Positions 9,854-19,637 of a stretch of DNA of 64,000 nucleotides are shown here, one piece after another. The position numbers and the translations under genes were made by a program. Location: positions 1 through 64,000 of the forward strand of contig JANQJM010000224.1 of assembly GCA_028281635.1 (NCBI GenBank), written 5' to 3'. The DNA comes from Pseudomonadales bacterium (GTDB taxonomy: Bacteria > Pseudomonadota > Gammaproteobacteria > Pseudomonadales > Pseudohongiellaceae). Below the pieces are notes generated by a model that worked only from the letters and a program-made list of their open reading frames with translations, did no database searches and was not told the origin of the DNA. Numbering within the stretch: position 1 is the first letter of the stretch; each line of letters starts with the position of its first letter.

Positions 9854-11818
9854 ATGAATAAAGCTCTTGGCTGCACTGTTTACTCTCGTCCTGGCCTGCC
9901 AACTATTGTGCGTATGCGCTGCTTGCCATTGCTTGCTTTTGTCATCAGCACCATGGCTGCCCAGGCCCAGACTGACTGGACCTATTGGGGCGGTACCAAA
10001 GCATTTAATCGCTACTCTTCTGCGGATCAGATTAACGCGGGCAATGTAGACGAACTGGAAGTCGTCTGGCGGCGACCCGCTGTTGATAGCTCCATTTTCG
10101 ATACCTTTCCGAGACTAAGGATTTCCGGAAACCTGCGTGCGACACCTATTTACGTCAATGGAATTCTGTATGCCTCCAATGGTATTGGATTGGCTGAGGC
10201 TATCGATCCGGCAACCGGTCGAACTCTATGGACTCAACAACTGGATGCGGAAACATTTGATAATGCGCGAGGCACCAGTTCGCGCGGTGTTGAGTATTGG
10301 AACAATGGTTCACAGAGCCGCCTGTTCTCTGTGCGGCAGGGCAACTTATATGCCCTGGATCCAAAGACTGGTAACAAAGTTACCGAATTCGGGGAGGGTG
10401 GTGCCGTTAATCTCATTCCTGAAGGGGCCAACACCTTCAGTCTGGTCTCCAGCGGACCGTTAATCGTTAATGATGTCATCATCATCACTGGTACAGTAGA
10501 TGGTGCAGGTGATAGTGGAACGCAGTGGCGTGGTGTCGCATCGGAAGACGTTCGCGGTTTTGATGCCAATAGCGGCGAGCACCTCTGGACCTTCCATGCC
10601 GTACCAAGAGAAGGTGAATTTGGAACCGATACCTGGGGCAATGATTCCTGGCGTGAGTCGGGGGATCTTGGTTCCTGGTGTTGCCTCTCAGCCGATGCAG
10701 AACTCGGTTATGTCTATGTCCCATTTACCGCACCAACGGCAGCCTATTACGGAGGCCACCGACCAGGAGATAATCTCTACTCCAATAGTCTGGTGGCTAT
10801 CGATGTCAGTACTGGAGAGCGAGTCTGGCATTTTCAGATGGTGCATCATGATGTGTGGGAGTACGACAATGTCGGACCACCCATACTTGGTGATATCGTA
10901 GTCGAAGGCCGCCCAATTAAAGCCGTGATGCAAGCTAACAAGACCGGCTGGGTGTATGTGTTTGATCGCGTAACCGGTGAGCCGGTTTGGCCCATCGAAG
11001 AACTACCAGTACCGCAATCAGATGTACCGGGCGAACAACTGTCCCCCACGCAACCCTTTCCAACCAAACCGGCACCAATTGCCTCGCAGGGAATCACCGA
11101 AGCAGACATTATCGATTTTCCCGAGATTGGTCAGATTGCCCGCGCAACCGTGGCAAACTTTGTAATCGGGCCGATCTTTACTCCACCAACGGTAGTAAGT
11201 GATGAGCCTGGTGGCAACCAGGGAACACTCGCCTTGCCCGGATCATGGGGTTCAGCGAACTGGAACACTGGTGCGTTCGATCCAGAGACCGGCTACTACT
11301 ATGGTTTCACTAATGACATCCCTCGGGTCTATCGACTTGAAGCAACCACGGAACCGGATGCGCAGATGGACTACTGGAGCCCGAATCGCGAGGCACCCTA
11401 CCTTGATGGAATACCTCTCACCAAACCACCCTGGGGTCGCATCACTGCCATCGACATGAATCGTGGTGAGCATGTATGGCAAGTGGCGAACGGTGACTCA
11501 CTGAGTGATCATCCGGACCTCGATGAGCTGGACTTACCGACCCTGGGTATTGCCAGCCGTCCCGCCAGTCTGCTTACCAAGACACTGCTCTTCATGGGCG
11601 ATGGCAGTAACAACCATGGCGGAACCCAACCTAACATGTGGGGTAATTCGTTCAGAGCTTATGACAAGATGACTGGCGAAGTGATTTGGGAAACGCAGTT
11701 GCCTTCAGGCACTACTGGTGCGCCAATGAGCTATGTTCACGAAGGTAAACAGTACATTGTGGTTGCTGTTGGCAGTCTGGGGGATGATCCGGAGTTGGTG
11801 GCGCTGGCATTACCGTAG
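9854..11818 (+). CDS. PQQ-dependent dehydrogenase (glucose dehydrogenase-like quinoprotein)
   Basis: 654 aa with signal peptide; WTYWGGTKAFNRYSSADQINAGNVDELEVVWR, repeated W-motif blades, HHDVWEYDNVGPPIL. Confidence 0.9.
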   Translation: MNKALGCTVYSRPGLPTIVRMRCLPLLAFVISTMAAQAQTDWTYWGGTKAFNRYSSADQINAGNVDELEVVWRRPAVDSSIFDTFPRLRISGNLRATPIYVNGILYASNGIGLAEAIDPATGRTLWTQQLDAETFDNARGTSSRGVEYWNNGSQSRLFSVRQGNLYALDPKTGNKVTEFGEGGAVNLIPEGANTFSLVSSGPLIVNDVIIITGTVDGAGDSGTQWRGVASEDVRGFDANSGEHLWTFHAVPREGEFGTDTWGNDSWRESGDLGSWCCLSADAELGYVYVPFTAPTAAYYGGHRPGDNLYSNSLVAIDVSTGERVWHFQMVHHDVWEYDNVGPPILGDIVVEGRPIKAVMQANKTGWVYVFDRVTGEPVWPIEELPVPQSDVPGEQLSPTQPFPTKPAPIASQGITEADIIDFPEIGQIARATVANFVIGPIFTPPTVVSDEPGGNQGTLALPGSWGSANWNTGAFDPETGYYYGFTNDIPRVYRLEATTEPDAQMDYWSPNREAPYLDGIPLTKPPWGRITAIDMNRGEHVWQVANGDSLSDHPDLDELDLPTLGIASRPASLLTKTLLFMGDGSNNHGGTQPNMWGNSFRAYDKMTGEVIWETQLPSGTTGAPMSYVHEGKQYIVVAVGSLGDDPELVALALP

Positions 11819-11821
11819 CAG

Positions 11822-12190
11822 CTAGAGCGCAATAAGTTGTTGCAGAAACGGTATGACCAGAGCAGCCATCACTATTCCCAGCATCCATTGTAGCAGGGTA
11901 AATTTTGCATCTAATTTTGCGTTGAGTTCGGCAAATTTTGTTTCGTACTTTGCATCGTACTCAGCAAAACGTGCATCAATTGAAGCTGACTGTTCGAAAA
12001 AGCGTGCATCAATACCTGCTTTCTGCTCGGTAAGCTGGGTAGCAAGATAGTCTTTTGTAACCAATTCTTCCAAATTCACATTGAATGCCTCGGTTAACAC
12101 TTCGGCCTGCGCTTCAGCTAGTTTCAGTGGCATACCCGCTTCTTCTAACCTTCGTACAAACTTGTGAGTATCAAACGTCGTTATCGCCAT
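11822..12190 (-). CDS. Coiled-coil DUF1640-like protein with C-terminal TM
   Basis: 122 aa; FDTHKFVRRLEEAGMPLKLAEAQAEVLTEAF..., internal repeats (I/F)DARF..., hydrophobic C-terminus. Confidence 0.7.
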   Translation of the reverse strand: MAITTFDTHKFVRRLEEAGMPLKLAEAQAEVLTEAFNVNLEELVTKDYLATQLTEQKAGIDARFFEQSASIDARFAEYDAKYETKFAELNAKLDAKFTLLQWMLGIVMAALVIPFLQQLIAL

Positions 12191-12305
12191 GGGACTCTCC
12201 TTGTCACTCGCGACTCGATGATCTCAGTATAGTTAGGCCCAATTGCAGAATGCAAGAATCGCCGACATTCGAACCAGCCCCATGACTGCATCTGCGATCA
12301 TTCTT

Positions 12306-12767
12306 TCATGGCGCAAGACTGGATCTCGCTTGCGTTCCCCAGTGCCCTTCCTGCAGCGTCACAATATAGAGTGACTCATAGGTTCCAATAATTTCATCAT
12401 CGGCGTTATAGCGCTGAAACACGGTTTGCACATGCACTTTCCCTGCTGACGCCATGACCACATCCCGGCTTAGCCAGGCACTGTGATCCCAGCCGGTTCG
12501 CGGTAAGCGTTGGAAGGTAGCTCCCTGCGCAAACTCTTCCGCCGATTCCCATACGGTTACACTGCCACTGGCAAAACGCACATGGGGATAGTTCAGTGTG
12601 CCTGCCCAGGCTTCCATGTCTCGACTATTGAAATGCAGCATGAATTCATCCAGCGCTGTCATTGCACCAGCTATCGCTCGCTCGACATCAGCATTCTGTG
12701 CATGCAGAGGAGATTGTAAGATCAACATAGCCAAAAGACTAAGACCAAGTGTGCGCATTTGTTTCAT
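12306..12767 (-). CDS. Secreted NTF2/SnoaL-like protein
   Basis: 153 aa; signal peptide; FNSRDMEAWAGTLNYPHVRFASGSVTVWESAEEF. Confidence 0.6.
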   Translation of the reverse strand: MKQMRTLGLSLLAMLILQSPLHAQNADVERAIAGAMTALDEFMLHFNSRDMEAWAGTLNYPHVRFASGSVTVWESAEEFAQGATFQRLPRTGWDHSAWLSRDVVMASAGKVHVQTVFQRYNADDEIIGTYESLYIVTLQEGHWGTQARSSLAP

Positions 12768-12803
12768 AGTGATTCCCCGAGCAAGAATTTCCAGCTCTTG
12801 ATT

Positions 12804-13799
12804 TTAAAATATTGCCAGTGGATTCATGGGAGACCCGGTACCTCCTTCAACCCGCAAGGGAGATCCAACGAACAGGAACTCCCATCGATTCCTCTCGGCT
12901 GCTGCTACAGCCAGATCGTCCAGATCGAGGTTATCCAAAATAGGCATACCCAGTCCGACCAGTACCAGTTCATGCAGGGGATTAATCAAACCTTCAACAC
13001 CACTGGGCATTACATCACTCACCCCATCAGACCCTATCACGGCCACATCTCGCTCCTTTAGCCAGAGCGCCAGTGAGGCGTGAGATCCTGCGGCCCTGCC
13101 GATAAACATCCATTCACCCTGCTGCCGCACTCGTTCCCAGCGTCCAGTTCGTATGAGCAGCACATCACCACTACCGATCTGAACACCAGTGCGCGCCTCC
13201 CATTGTTCCAGATCTTGCGCGGTTATGGCCGTGCCTGGCTCCAGGTACTCAACACCACGCAACCAAGGAATATCGACCAAAATCCCACGTGTGAAGATAC
13301 CTTCAAAAGCATTATGTATCCCCAACCGATTGGCGCCAGTTTCCTCCAATTCATCCACGGAGAATCCATTGTACATTTGTCCTTTGTGGGCGAAGTGTGG
13401 GAGACCATCGATATGAGAGTGCGCGAAACCATGATACTGCACCGAGTACTCGTCGCCCGCTACTTCATGCTCACCAAATCGGGACACGGCGAGTGAATGA
13501 CGAAAAGGATTACCGTTCATGGGCCGTTGTTCCTTGTCGGCGAATCGTGACATGGAGACCGGAGTGCCGTCCTGCACCAGCTGCGATGCTTCAATGCGTT
13601 TTTGCGGTGTAATCAAATTCAAAGTCCCTTTCTCGTCCTCGGCGCCCCATCGACCCCAATTGGAAATATCCTGCATCCATTGATCGAATTGTGCCCGGGA
13701 AACAGGCTCGGCGGTTTGCGCATAGCTCGCACTCAAGGGGCAGAGCAGCAATGTGACAAATAGAAGGTAGTGGTAGCGTGCTGTCGACTCGAAGATCAT
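12804..13799 (-). CDS. Cyclase family protein (kynurenine formamidase-like)
   Basis: 331 aa; DELEETGANRLGIHNAFEGIFTRGILVDIPWLRG..., HSHIDGLPHF metal-binding-like motif. Confidence 0.88.
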   Translation of the reverse strand: MIFESTARYHYLLFVTLLLCPLSASYAQTAEPVSRAQFDQWMQDISNWGRWGAEDEKGTLNLITPQKRIEASQLVQDGTPVSMSRFADKEQRPMNGNPFRHSLAVSRFGEHEVAGDEYSVQYHGFAHSHIDGLPHFAHKGQMYNGFSVDELEETGANRLGIHNAFEGIFTRGILVDIPWLRGVEYLEPGTAITAQDLEQWEARTGVQIGSGDVLLIRTGRWERVRQQGEWMFIGRAAGSHASLALWLKERDVAVIGSDGVSDVMPSGVEGLINPLHELVLVGLGMPILDNLDLDDLAVAAAERNRWEFLFVGSPLRVEGGTGSPMNPLAIF

Positions 13800-14013
13800 G
13801 GCTCACTCCCTTTGGTTTTTGTTGGACTGTTGGAATGCCGTGATAGGTAAAGCCCAATTTAACACATCGGGCTCAGATTGCGCTGTAAGCCAGATGAAGC
13901 TCTGATTAGCGCACAACAGTGTTATTGCAAACTGGACAAACCTGTCCTTGCAGCATACCTTTGGAACTGCATCAAATTGACTCTATATAAGAAGCAAGAA
14001 TAAGAGGATTTCC

Positions 14014-15732
14014 ATGGTTTGTAGCTCCCACCCTACCCGTGTCTCTATTGCGGCATTGTTAATTCTTCTGCCCTTTTCAGTGCTGGCACAGGACGCCATC
14101 GAGAATTACAACCCGGTCAGCGATGAGCGACTGATTAATCCTGAAGAACATAACTGGCTCTCCTATCGGGGAAATCTGGAAGGTTGGGGATTCAGTACGC
14201 TGGATCAAATCACCGATAGCAATGTAGATGAACTTGAACCTGTGTGGTCTTTCTCCACAGGGATGTTAGGAGGTCATGAAGCGCCACCTATCGTCAATGA
14301 TGGCGTGATGTTCATTACTACGCCAGGCAACCTGGTATATGCCATCGACGCTGAAAGCGGTGATTTGTTGTGGCGCTACCAGCATGACTTGCTGGAAAAC
14401 TATATCGCTTTCCATCGTACGAATCGCGGTGTGGCCTTGTATGGCGACAAAGTTTATACGGCAACACTCGATGCTCGAGTCGTTGCACTTGATGCCAGCA
14501 CTGGTCGCAAGCTGTGGGATACCACGGTACAGGATAACTACTTTGGCTATTACATCACCATGGCACCACTGGCGATTGATGGAAAAATTCTGGTTGGCAC
14601 TTCCGGAGGTGAGTTGGGCATTCGTGGATTTGTTGTCGCGTTGGATGCCGAAACCGGTGAAGAAGTGTGGCGCACTTACACTGTTCCTGCACCTGGCGAA
14701 CCCGGGAACGATACCTGGCCTGGAGAATCCTGGCGAACTGGCGGTGCAGCCGTCTGGGTGCCGGGGCACTATGACGCCGAACGGCGCCTGGCTTATTTTG
14801 GAACGGGCAATCCAGGACCATGGATTGGCGACCAGCGCCCTGGAGATAATCTCTACACCAATTCTGTGCTCGCACTCAATATCGATACAGGCGCTATCGA
14901 GGCTCACCATCAATATCACTGGAATGGTTCCTGGGACTGGGATGAAGTATCCACGCCCATCCTGATGCCAGTGGAACGCAACGGGCGCAGGTTCGACGCA
15001 CTGGTACACGCCGGGCGCAATGGCTACTTGTGGACTCTGGAAAGACAGAATGACCGAATCGGTTTCATCGATGCCGAACCCTATGTTTATCAAAACGCCT
15101 TCGCCAGTATCGATCCTGAAACTGGCCGACCGACTTACGATCCGGATCACAAACCCACTACGGGATCGACCACGGATTTTTGCCCTTCATTGTGGGGCGG
15201 CAAAGACTGGCCTCCCGCTGCGTACAATCCAGAGACTGGATTAGTTTATATCCCTGCTAATGACAATCATTGCGGAGCCATCCAGGGCAGAGAAGTTACT
15301 TACATGCCGGGTAGTTCCTATACGGGTGCGCGCACTGAGTTCACCTTAAGAGAGGGCACCGATCATATCGGTGAGATCCAGGCCTGGAACATGAACACTG
15401 GCGAAAAAGTCTGGACCACAGAATTTGAAGACCACAATTGGGGTGGCATTCTCACTACCAGCGGCAATCTGATTTTTAGCGGCGGAACACCAGATCGCTA
15501 CTTCCGTGCTCACGATGCCAGCACTGGTGAAGAACTGTGGCGCTTTAAAACTAATTCGGGAATCATTGGTGTGCCCACCACTTTCGCTGTTGACGGCAAA
15601 CAATACATCGCAGTGCAGTCCGGATGGGGTGTCGACGCTGCATCAAAAACAGCTCGCATCGATCGGGAGCGCGGAACTCGAACCTTTGTACCCCAGGGCG
15701 GAGTAGTCTGGGTGTTTGCACTACCGGACTAA
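14014..15732 (+). CDS. PQQ-dependent dehydrogenase (methanol/ethanol dehydrogenase family)
   Basis: 572 aa; signal peptide; WLSYRGNLEGWGFSTLDQITDSNVDELEPVWSFSTG; GTGNPGPWIGDQRPGDNLYTNSVLALN; GSWDWDEVSTP. Confidence 0.92.
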   Translation: MVCSSHPTRVSIAALLILLPFSVLAQDAIENYNPVSDERLINPEEHNWLSYRGNLEGWGFSTLDQITDSNVDELEPVWSFSTGMLGGHEAPPIVNDGVMFITTPGNLVYAIDAESGDLLWRYQHDLLENYIAFHRTNRGVALYGDKVYTATLDARVVALDASTGRKLWDTTVQDNYFGYYITMAPLAIDGKILVGTSGGELGIRGFVVALDAETGEEVWRTYTVPAPGEPGNDTWPGESWRTGGAAVWVPGHYDAERRLAYFGTGNPGPWIGDQRPGDNLYTNSVLALNIDTGAIEAHHQYHWNGSWDWDEVSTPILMPVERNGRRFDALVHAGRNGYLWTLERQNDRIGFIDAEPYVYQNAFASIDPETGRPTYDPDHKPTTGSTTDFCPSLWGGKDWPPAAYNPETGLVYIPANDNHCGAIQGREVTYMPGSSYTGARTEFTLREGTDHIGEIQAWNMNTGEKVWTTEFEDHNWGGILTTSGNLIFSGGTPDRYFRAHDASTGEELWRFKTNSGIIGVPTTFAVDGKQYIAVQSGWGVDAASKTARIDRERGTRTFVPQGGVVWVFALPD

Positions 15733-15735
15733 GCA

Positions 15736-16068
15736 ATGAGCTTCGGTATTACTAAAACCATACCCGCTTCCCGCGGTCAGGAGGGCATCGATTGTCTATA
15801 CGATGGTTCCCGCTCTGAATTCGAATTTCATATGGCCGGTAGTCCTTCCAGGCTCAAAGTTGGTGACTACGTTTACACGATTTTTCAGGACCAGCTGGTT
15901 GGACGTTGCCAGATTACTGAGTTCATCGGCGGCGCCACAAACCCCAATTCAGGCAGAGCCCGTACCTTAATCATGGTTGCCTGTCCTGGGGAACGGTTAA
16001 AGAAGCCGATCTCTCGCAAAGGGCACCGCGGCACTCGCTACTTCGACGGTGAAGGCTGGCCTAACTAA
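15736..16068 (+). CDS. Hypothetical protein between two PQQ dehydrogenase genes
   Basis: 110 aa ORF, tight spacing (3 nt after upstream stop, 6 nt before next start). Confidence 0.7.
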   Translation: MSFGITKTIPASRGQEGIDCLYDGSRSEFEFHMAGSPSRLKVGDYVYTIFQDQLVGRCQITEFIGGATNPNSGRARTLIMVACPGERLKKPISRKGHRGTRYFDGEGWPN

Positions 16069-16074
16069 TTCGTT

Positions 16075-17832
16075 ATGAGAACAAGACTCTTACCCGCGTT
16101 CTTGTGTCTGGTTTTAAGTTGCTTAGAGAGCATTGCGCAAGTATCTCTGCGTGATGCAGTTACCGATGAGTTATTGCAAAGTCCGCCACCAGAGTCCTGG
16201 CTAAGTTGGCGCGGCGGCCCCGATGCCTGGGGTTATAGCCCACTGGATCAAATCAATCGCGACAATGTCGATGAACTCAGACTGGTCTGGTCCTGGGCCA
16301 TGGATGATACTGGCTCCGGCGAAGCCGCGCCTTTGGTACACGACGGTATCATCTTCCTTCCCAATCCCCGTGGAGTAATACAGGCACTTGATGCAAAAAC
16401 TGGAGACTTACTGTGGGAATATCGACCTGGACTGACTGCGGTCGCAGATGAAGCGAACCCGATAACAGCGGATGAACTGGGTGACAGTGCCATGTCAGCG
16501 ACAGCCTATGCCGGAGTCGGGCGAGGTGTGCAAAAGAATATTGCTCTATTCAGCGATCGCATTTTTGCTGCTACCGAGAATGCCAGCATCATCGCACTTG
16601 ACGCGAATGATGGCACATTGATTTGGGAACAGCGAGTTGCGGATCCGGCCCTGGGCTACCACTACACCGCAGGCCCGATCGTAGCTAATGGTGTGTTAGT
16701 TACCGGCATCACTGGTTGCACCCGCTACAAGGATGATGTGTGTTTCATTACCGGTCATAACCCTGATACCGGTGAAGAACTCTGGCGAACTTCAACAGTT
16801 GCCAGACCAGGAGAACCAGGCGGCGACAGCTGGGGAGACCTGCCCCTTCGCTTTCGTGCTGGTGGTGACGCCTGGGTTGCAGGTAGCTATGATGCTGAAA
16901 CTAATCTGGTGTATTGGGGTACCGCGCAGGCTAAACCCTGGGCTCGGGTCGTACGGAGAACTGACGGTGCAGCACTCTATACCAACTCAACACTGGCCCT
17001 TGATCCTGACACTGGTGACATGGTGTGGTACTACCAACATCTCCCCGGTGAAAGTCACGATATGGATGAGGTTTTTGAAAACGTCCTGATCAATATCGAC
17101 GGCAACCGGTCCCTATTCAAAATCGGCAAGCTTGGAATTCTGTGGCAAATCAATCGGGAGACTGGTGAATACATTCATGCCACTGATCTTGGTTATCAGA
17201 ATATAGTTGACCTTGATCCAGACACCGGCAATGTGCGCTACCGCGACGGCATGATCCCGCGCATCGGCGAACAATTAAATATGTGCCCCAGTACATCGGG
17301 ATTTAAGAGCTGGCGAGCAATGTCTTATGCGCCGGAACTCTCATTGCTCTATATTCCAATGACCTTGAACTGTGAACTTGCAACCTTTGGACCCGTGGAA
17401 CAAGTGTTAGGTGGCGGAGGCGAAGGCCCGGTAAGGCGCATTAATATTCCGCACCCCGATGCCGGCGACGATCTTGGTGAGATTTTGGCAGTATCCATTC
17501 CTGACGGCGAGGTTAAGTGGCGCTACCGATCCCGACCCACAGTTAACACTGCCACTCTAACTACTGGCGGCGGACTAGTATTCGCTGGAGACTGGGATCG
17601 CTATGTTTATGCACTGGATGCAGCAACTGGAGAGAAACTCTGGCAAACACGCGTTACAACTTCTGCACAGGGATTTCCCATCAGTTATGCGGTAGATGGT
17701 AAACAGTATATTGCGATACCGGCCGCCACCAGTGGAGCGAGTTGGGCTTCCATGGTGCCCAGGGATTTATCACCGGAGTTATCGCGTCCTCGCAATGGCA
17801 ACTCGCTGCATGTCTTTGCTCTGCCCGATTGA
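16075..17832 (+). CDS. PQQ-dependent dehydrogenase
   Basis: 585 aa; WLSWRGGPDAWGYSPLDQINRDNVDELRLVWSWAM; DAETNLVYWGTAQAKPW; C-terminal W-motifs. Confidence 0.92.
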   Translation: MRTRLLPAFLCLVLSCLESIAQVSLRDAVTDELLQSPPPESWLSWRGGPDAWGYSPLDQINRDNVDELRLVWSWAMDDTGSGEAAPLVHDGIIFLPNPRGVIQALDAKTGDLLWEYRPGLTAVADEANPITADELGDSAMSATAYAGVGRGVQKNIALFSDRIFAATENASIIALDANDGTLIWEQRVADPALGYHYTAGPIVANGVLVTGITGCTRYKDDVCFITGHNPDTGEELWRTSTVARPGEPGGDSWGDLPLRFRAGGDAWVAGSYDAETNLVYWGTAQAKPWARVVRRTDGAALYTNSTLALDPDTGDMVWYYQHLPGESHDMDEVFENVLINIDGNRSLFKIGKLGILWQINRETGEYIHATDLGYQNIVDLDPDTGNVRYRDGMIPRIGEQLNMCPSTSGFKSWRAMSYAPELSLLYIPMTLNCELATFGPVEQVLGGGGEGPVRRINIPHPDAGDDLGEILAVSIPDGEVKWRYRSRPTVNTATLTTGGGLVFAGDWDRYVYALDAATGEKLWQTRVTTSAQGFPISYAVDGKQYIAIPAATSGASWASMVPRDLSPELSRPRNGNSLHVFALPD

Positions 17833-17840
17833 TTGAATAG

Positions 17841-18266
17841 ATGCGTAACAACTTGTTTTTACTTTCCATAGGGATTATGAGTTTAACTTTGTCGCTGAAG
17901 CTAGTGGCACAAACCGATCACCCCATGCACCTGGGTATTTTCACCACTGAACAAGCTAATCGAGGTGAAGCCGCTTACAGATCCAACTGTGCTTCCTGTC
18001 ATGCCAATGACCTACGAGGTAACAGCAACAGCCCGGGCCTGGTAGGTATGAGTTTTTTGTTTCTTTGGGAACAGCGGCCTTTAGCTGAATTGTTCAATAC
18101 TATGCGCGTTGAAATGCCTACCGACCGGCCAGGGAGCCTTTCTACGGCAACTTACCTGGATTTGCTGGCCTTCATCCTGCAACAAAACGGATATCCTGCT
18201 GGCGATAACGGGCTGTCCGCTACAATCGGCGATGTACCGTCAATCCTCATCGTTGCACCCCCTTGA
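17841..18266 (+). CDS. Cytochrome c (class I, CASCH haem motif)
   Basis: 141 aa; signal peptide; AAYRSNCASCHANDLRGNSNSPGLVG. Confidence 0.88.
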   Translation: MRNNLFLLSIGIMSLTLSLKLVAQTDHPMHLGIFTTEQANRGEAAYRSNCASCHANDLRGNSNSPGLVGMSFLFLWEQRPLAELFNTMRVEMPTDRPGSLSTATYLDLLAFILQQNGYPAGDNGLSATIGDVPSILIVAPP

Positions 18267-18269
18267 AAG

Positions 18270-18285
18270 TGTGAGCTGCTTCACA
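18270..18285. promoter_or_regulatory. Perfect CRP/Vfr-like palindrome inside an 11-bp hairpin (18264..18291)
   Basis: TGTGA-GCTGCT-TCACA; overlaps cytochrome stop region and lies about 110 bp upstream of the moxR start. Confidence 0.4.
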
Positions 18286-18396
18286 CTTTCAGCTGAGTTG
18301 CTAATCTGGCAGACTGCTTCCCTGACGATTTTTCCGCCCCGCTGGCGGCAGAGACTGCTAAAATAGCCAACCCTGCTACTTGGCAGGTATCTGTAA

Positions 18397-19365
18397 ATGA
18401 GGGAACACATGCTGCAGGAAGCTACAGACGATTTCGGCGAACTCCTGGCCCTTTTGGAACAGTCACACAACACGCTGGCACAGTATTGGCTGGGCGACGA
18501 ATTTGTCATTGAAGTGCTGCTAACCAGTATTATTGCCAAGGGTCACGTCTTGTTGGTGGACGTGCCTGGGGTTGGTAAGACCACCCTTGCCAAGAGTATG
18601 GCACAAGTACTTGGACTCGATTTTAATCGCATCCAGTTTACCAACGACATCCTGCCTGCTGACATTCTTGGTGGAAGTATCTATAACGCTTCCGATGGCC
18701 AGTTCACTTTTACTCCCGGCCCTATCTTCACTGACTTCTTATTGGCTGATGAAATCAATCGCGGACCTACTCGAAGTCAGTCGGCATTCCTGCAAGCGAT
18801 GGAAGAAGGCTACGTAGCTGCCGAAGGAAAAAACTATCCGCTGTCCGATCTGTTCACTGTGATAGCAACCCAGAACCCCATCGATTTCGACAGCACCAAC
18901 CCGCTGCCGGAAGCACAACTGGATCGTTTCCTGACTTCGGTGAGTTTGGGATACCCGGACGAGACGGCTGAGCTTCATTTACTAAGTGACTACAGGAACA
19001 CAGCGCGCGAAGAACCCTCCGCGATTCTAAATAAGGAACTAGTGGCACGACTGCGTCAGACTTGTGATGAAGTCTTTATCCATGAAGATCTGATGCGCTA
19101 TATCATCGAGATTTCCAGAAAGACACGACAGGATCAACGGATTAAACTGGGAATCTCACCCAGGGGATCTATGCACCTGGCGACGGCCTGCAAGGCTTAT
19201 GCTCTCGTTAAAGGCAGGCAACAAGTGCTGGCAGAAGACGTGCAAAAACTGATTCCTCCAGTTTGGAACCATCGTGTGCTACCGCGTCACGGGCGAGATA
19301 ACGATAGCAGCCTCGCCCATGAAATCCTGCAGGACATTCTGCAGCAGGTTGCCGTGCCACGATAG
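18397..19365 (+). CDS. MoxR family AAA ATPase
   Basis: 322 aa; Walker A DVPGVGKTTLAKSMAQVL; Walker B ADEINRGPTRSQSAFLQAMEEG; ATQNPIDF. Confidence 0.95.
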   Translation: MREHMLQEATDDFGELLALLEQSHNTLAQYWLGDEFVIEVLLTSIIAKGHVLLVDVPGVGKTTLAKSMAQVLGLDFNRIQFTNDILPADILGGSIYNASDGQFTFTPGPIFTDFLLADEINRGPTRSQSAFLQAMEEGYVAAEGKNYPLSDLFTVIATQNPIDFDSTNPLPEAQLDRFLTSVSLGYPDETAELHLLSDYRNTAREEPSAILNKELVARLRQTCDEVFIHEDLMRYIIEISRKTRQDQRIKLGISPRGSMHLATACKAYALVKGRQQVLAEDVQKLIPPVWNHRVLPRHGRDNDSSLAHEILQDILQQVAVPR

Positions 19366-19637
19366 ACTGGTCAGCGCAGACTAGTTGCAGCCTTGGCCGG
19401 ACTACTAGTAGTTAGACTGTTTATTCCTGACAACGGGTATGAAGTCATGGTAACGCTGCGACAATTCTCAAATACGTTTTTTCTGTTCATCTTTTCTGTT
19501 CATCGCGCTTGCAAACACTACCGCCGTAAACGCCGATCCGAACGCGATGAATCCATGGAAAATCTTTCAGTGACCTACCACTACCCAACGCTTGACAAAG
19601 ATTGAGCAGTAAAATGTTCACCTCATAACACCAGCAC

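Noticed and set aside
11880-12020. Short DNA repeats (GCATCAAT..., GCAAATTTTG-like)
   Set aside because: Explained by heptad-like coding repeats of the DUF1640-like coiled-coil protein, not a CRISPR or satellite.
14266-15150. 294-aa minus-strand ORF
   Set aside because: Lies wholly antisense to the well-supported PQQ dehydrogenase (14014..15732); sequence has no recognisable domain and is best explained as a shadow ORF.
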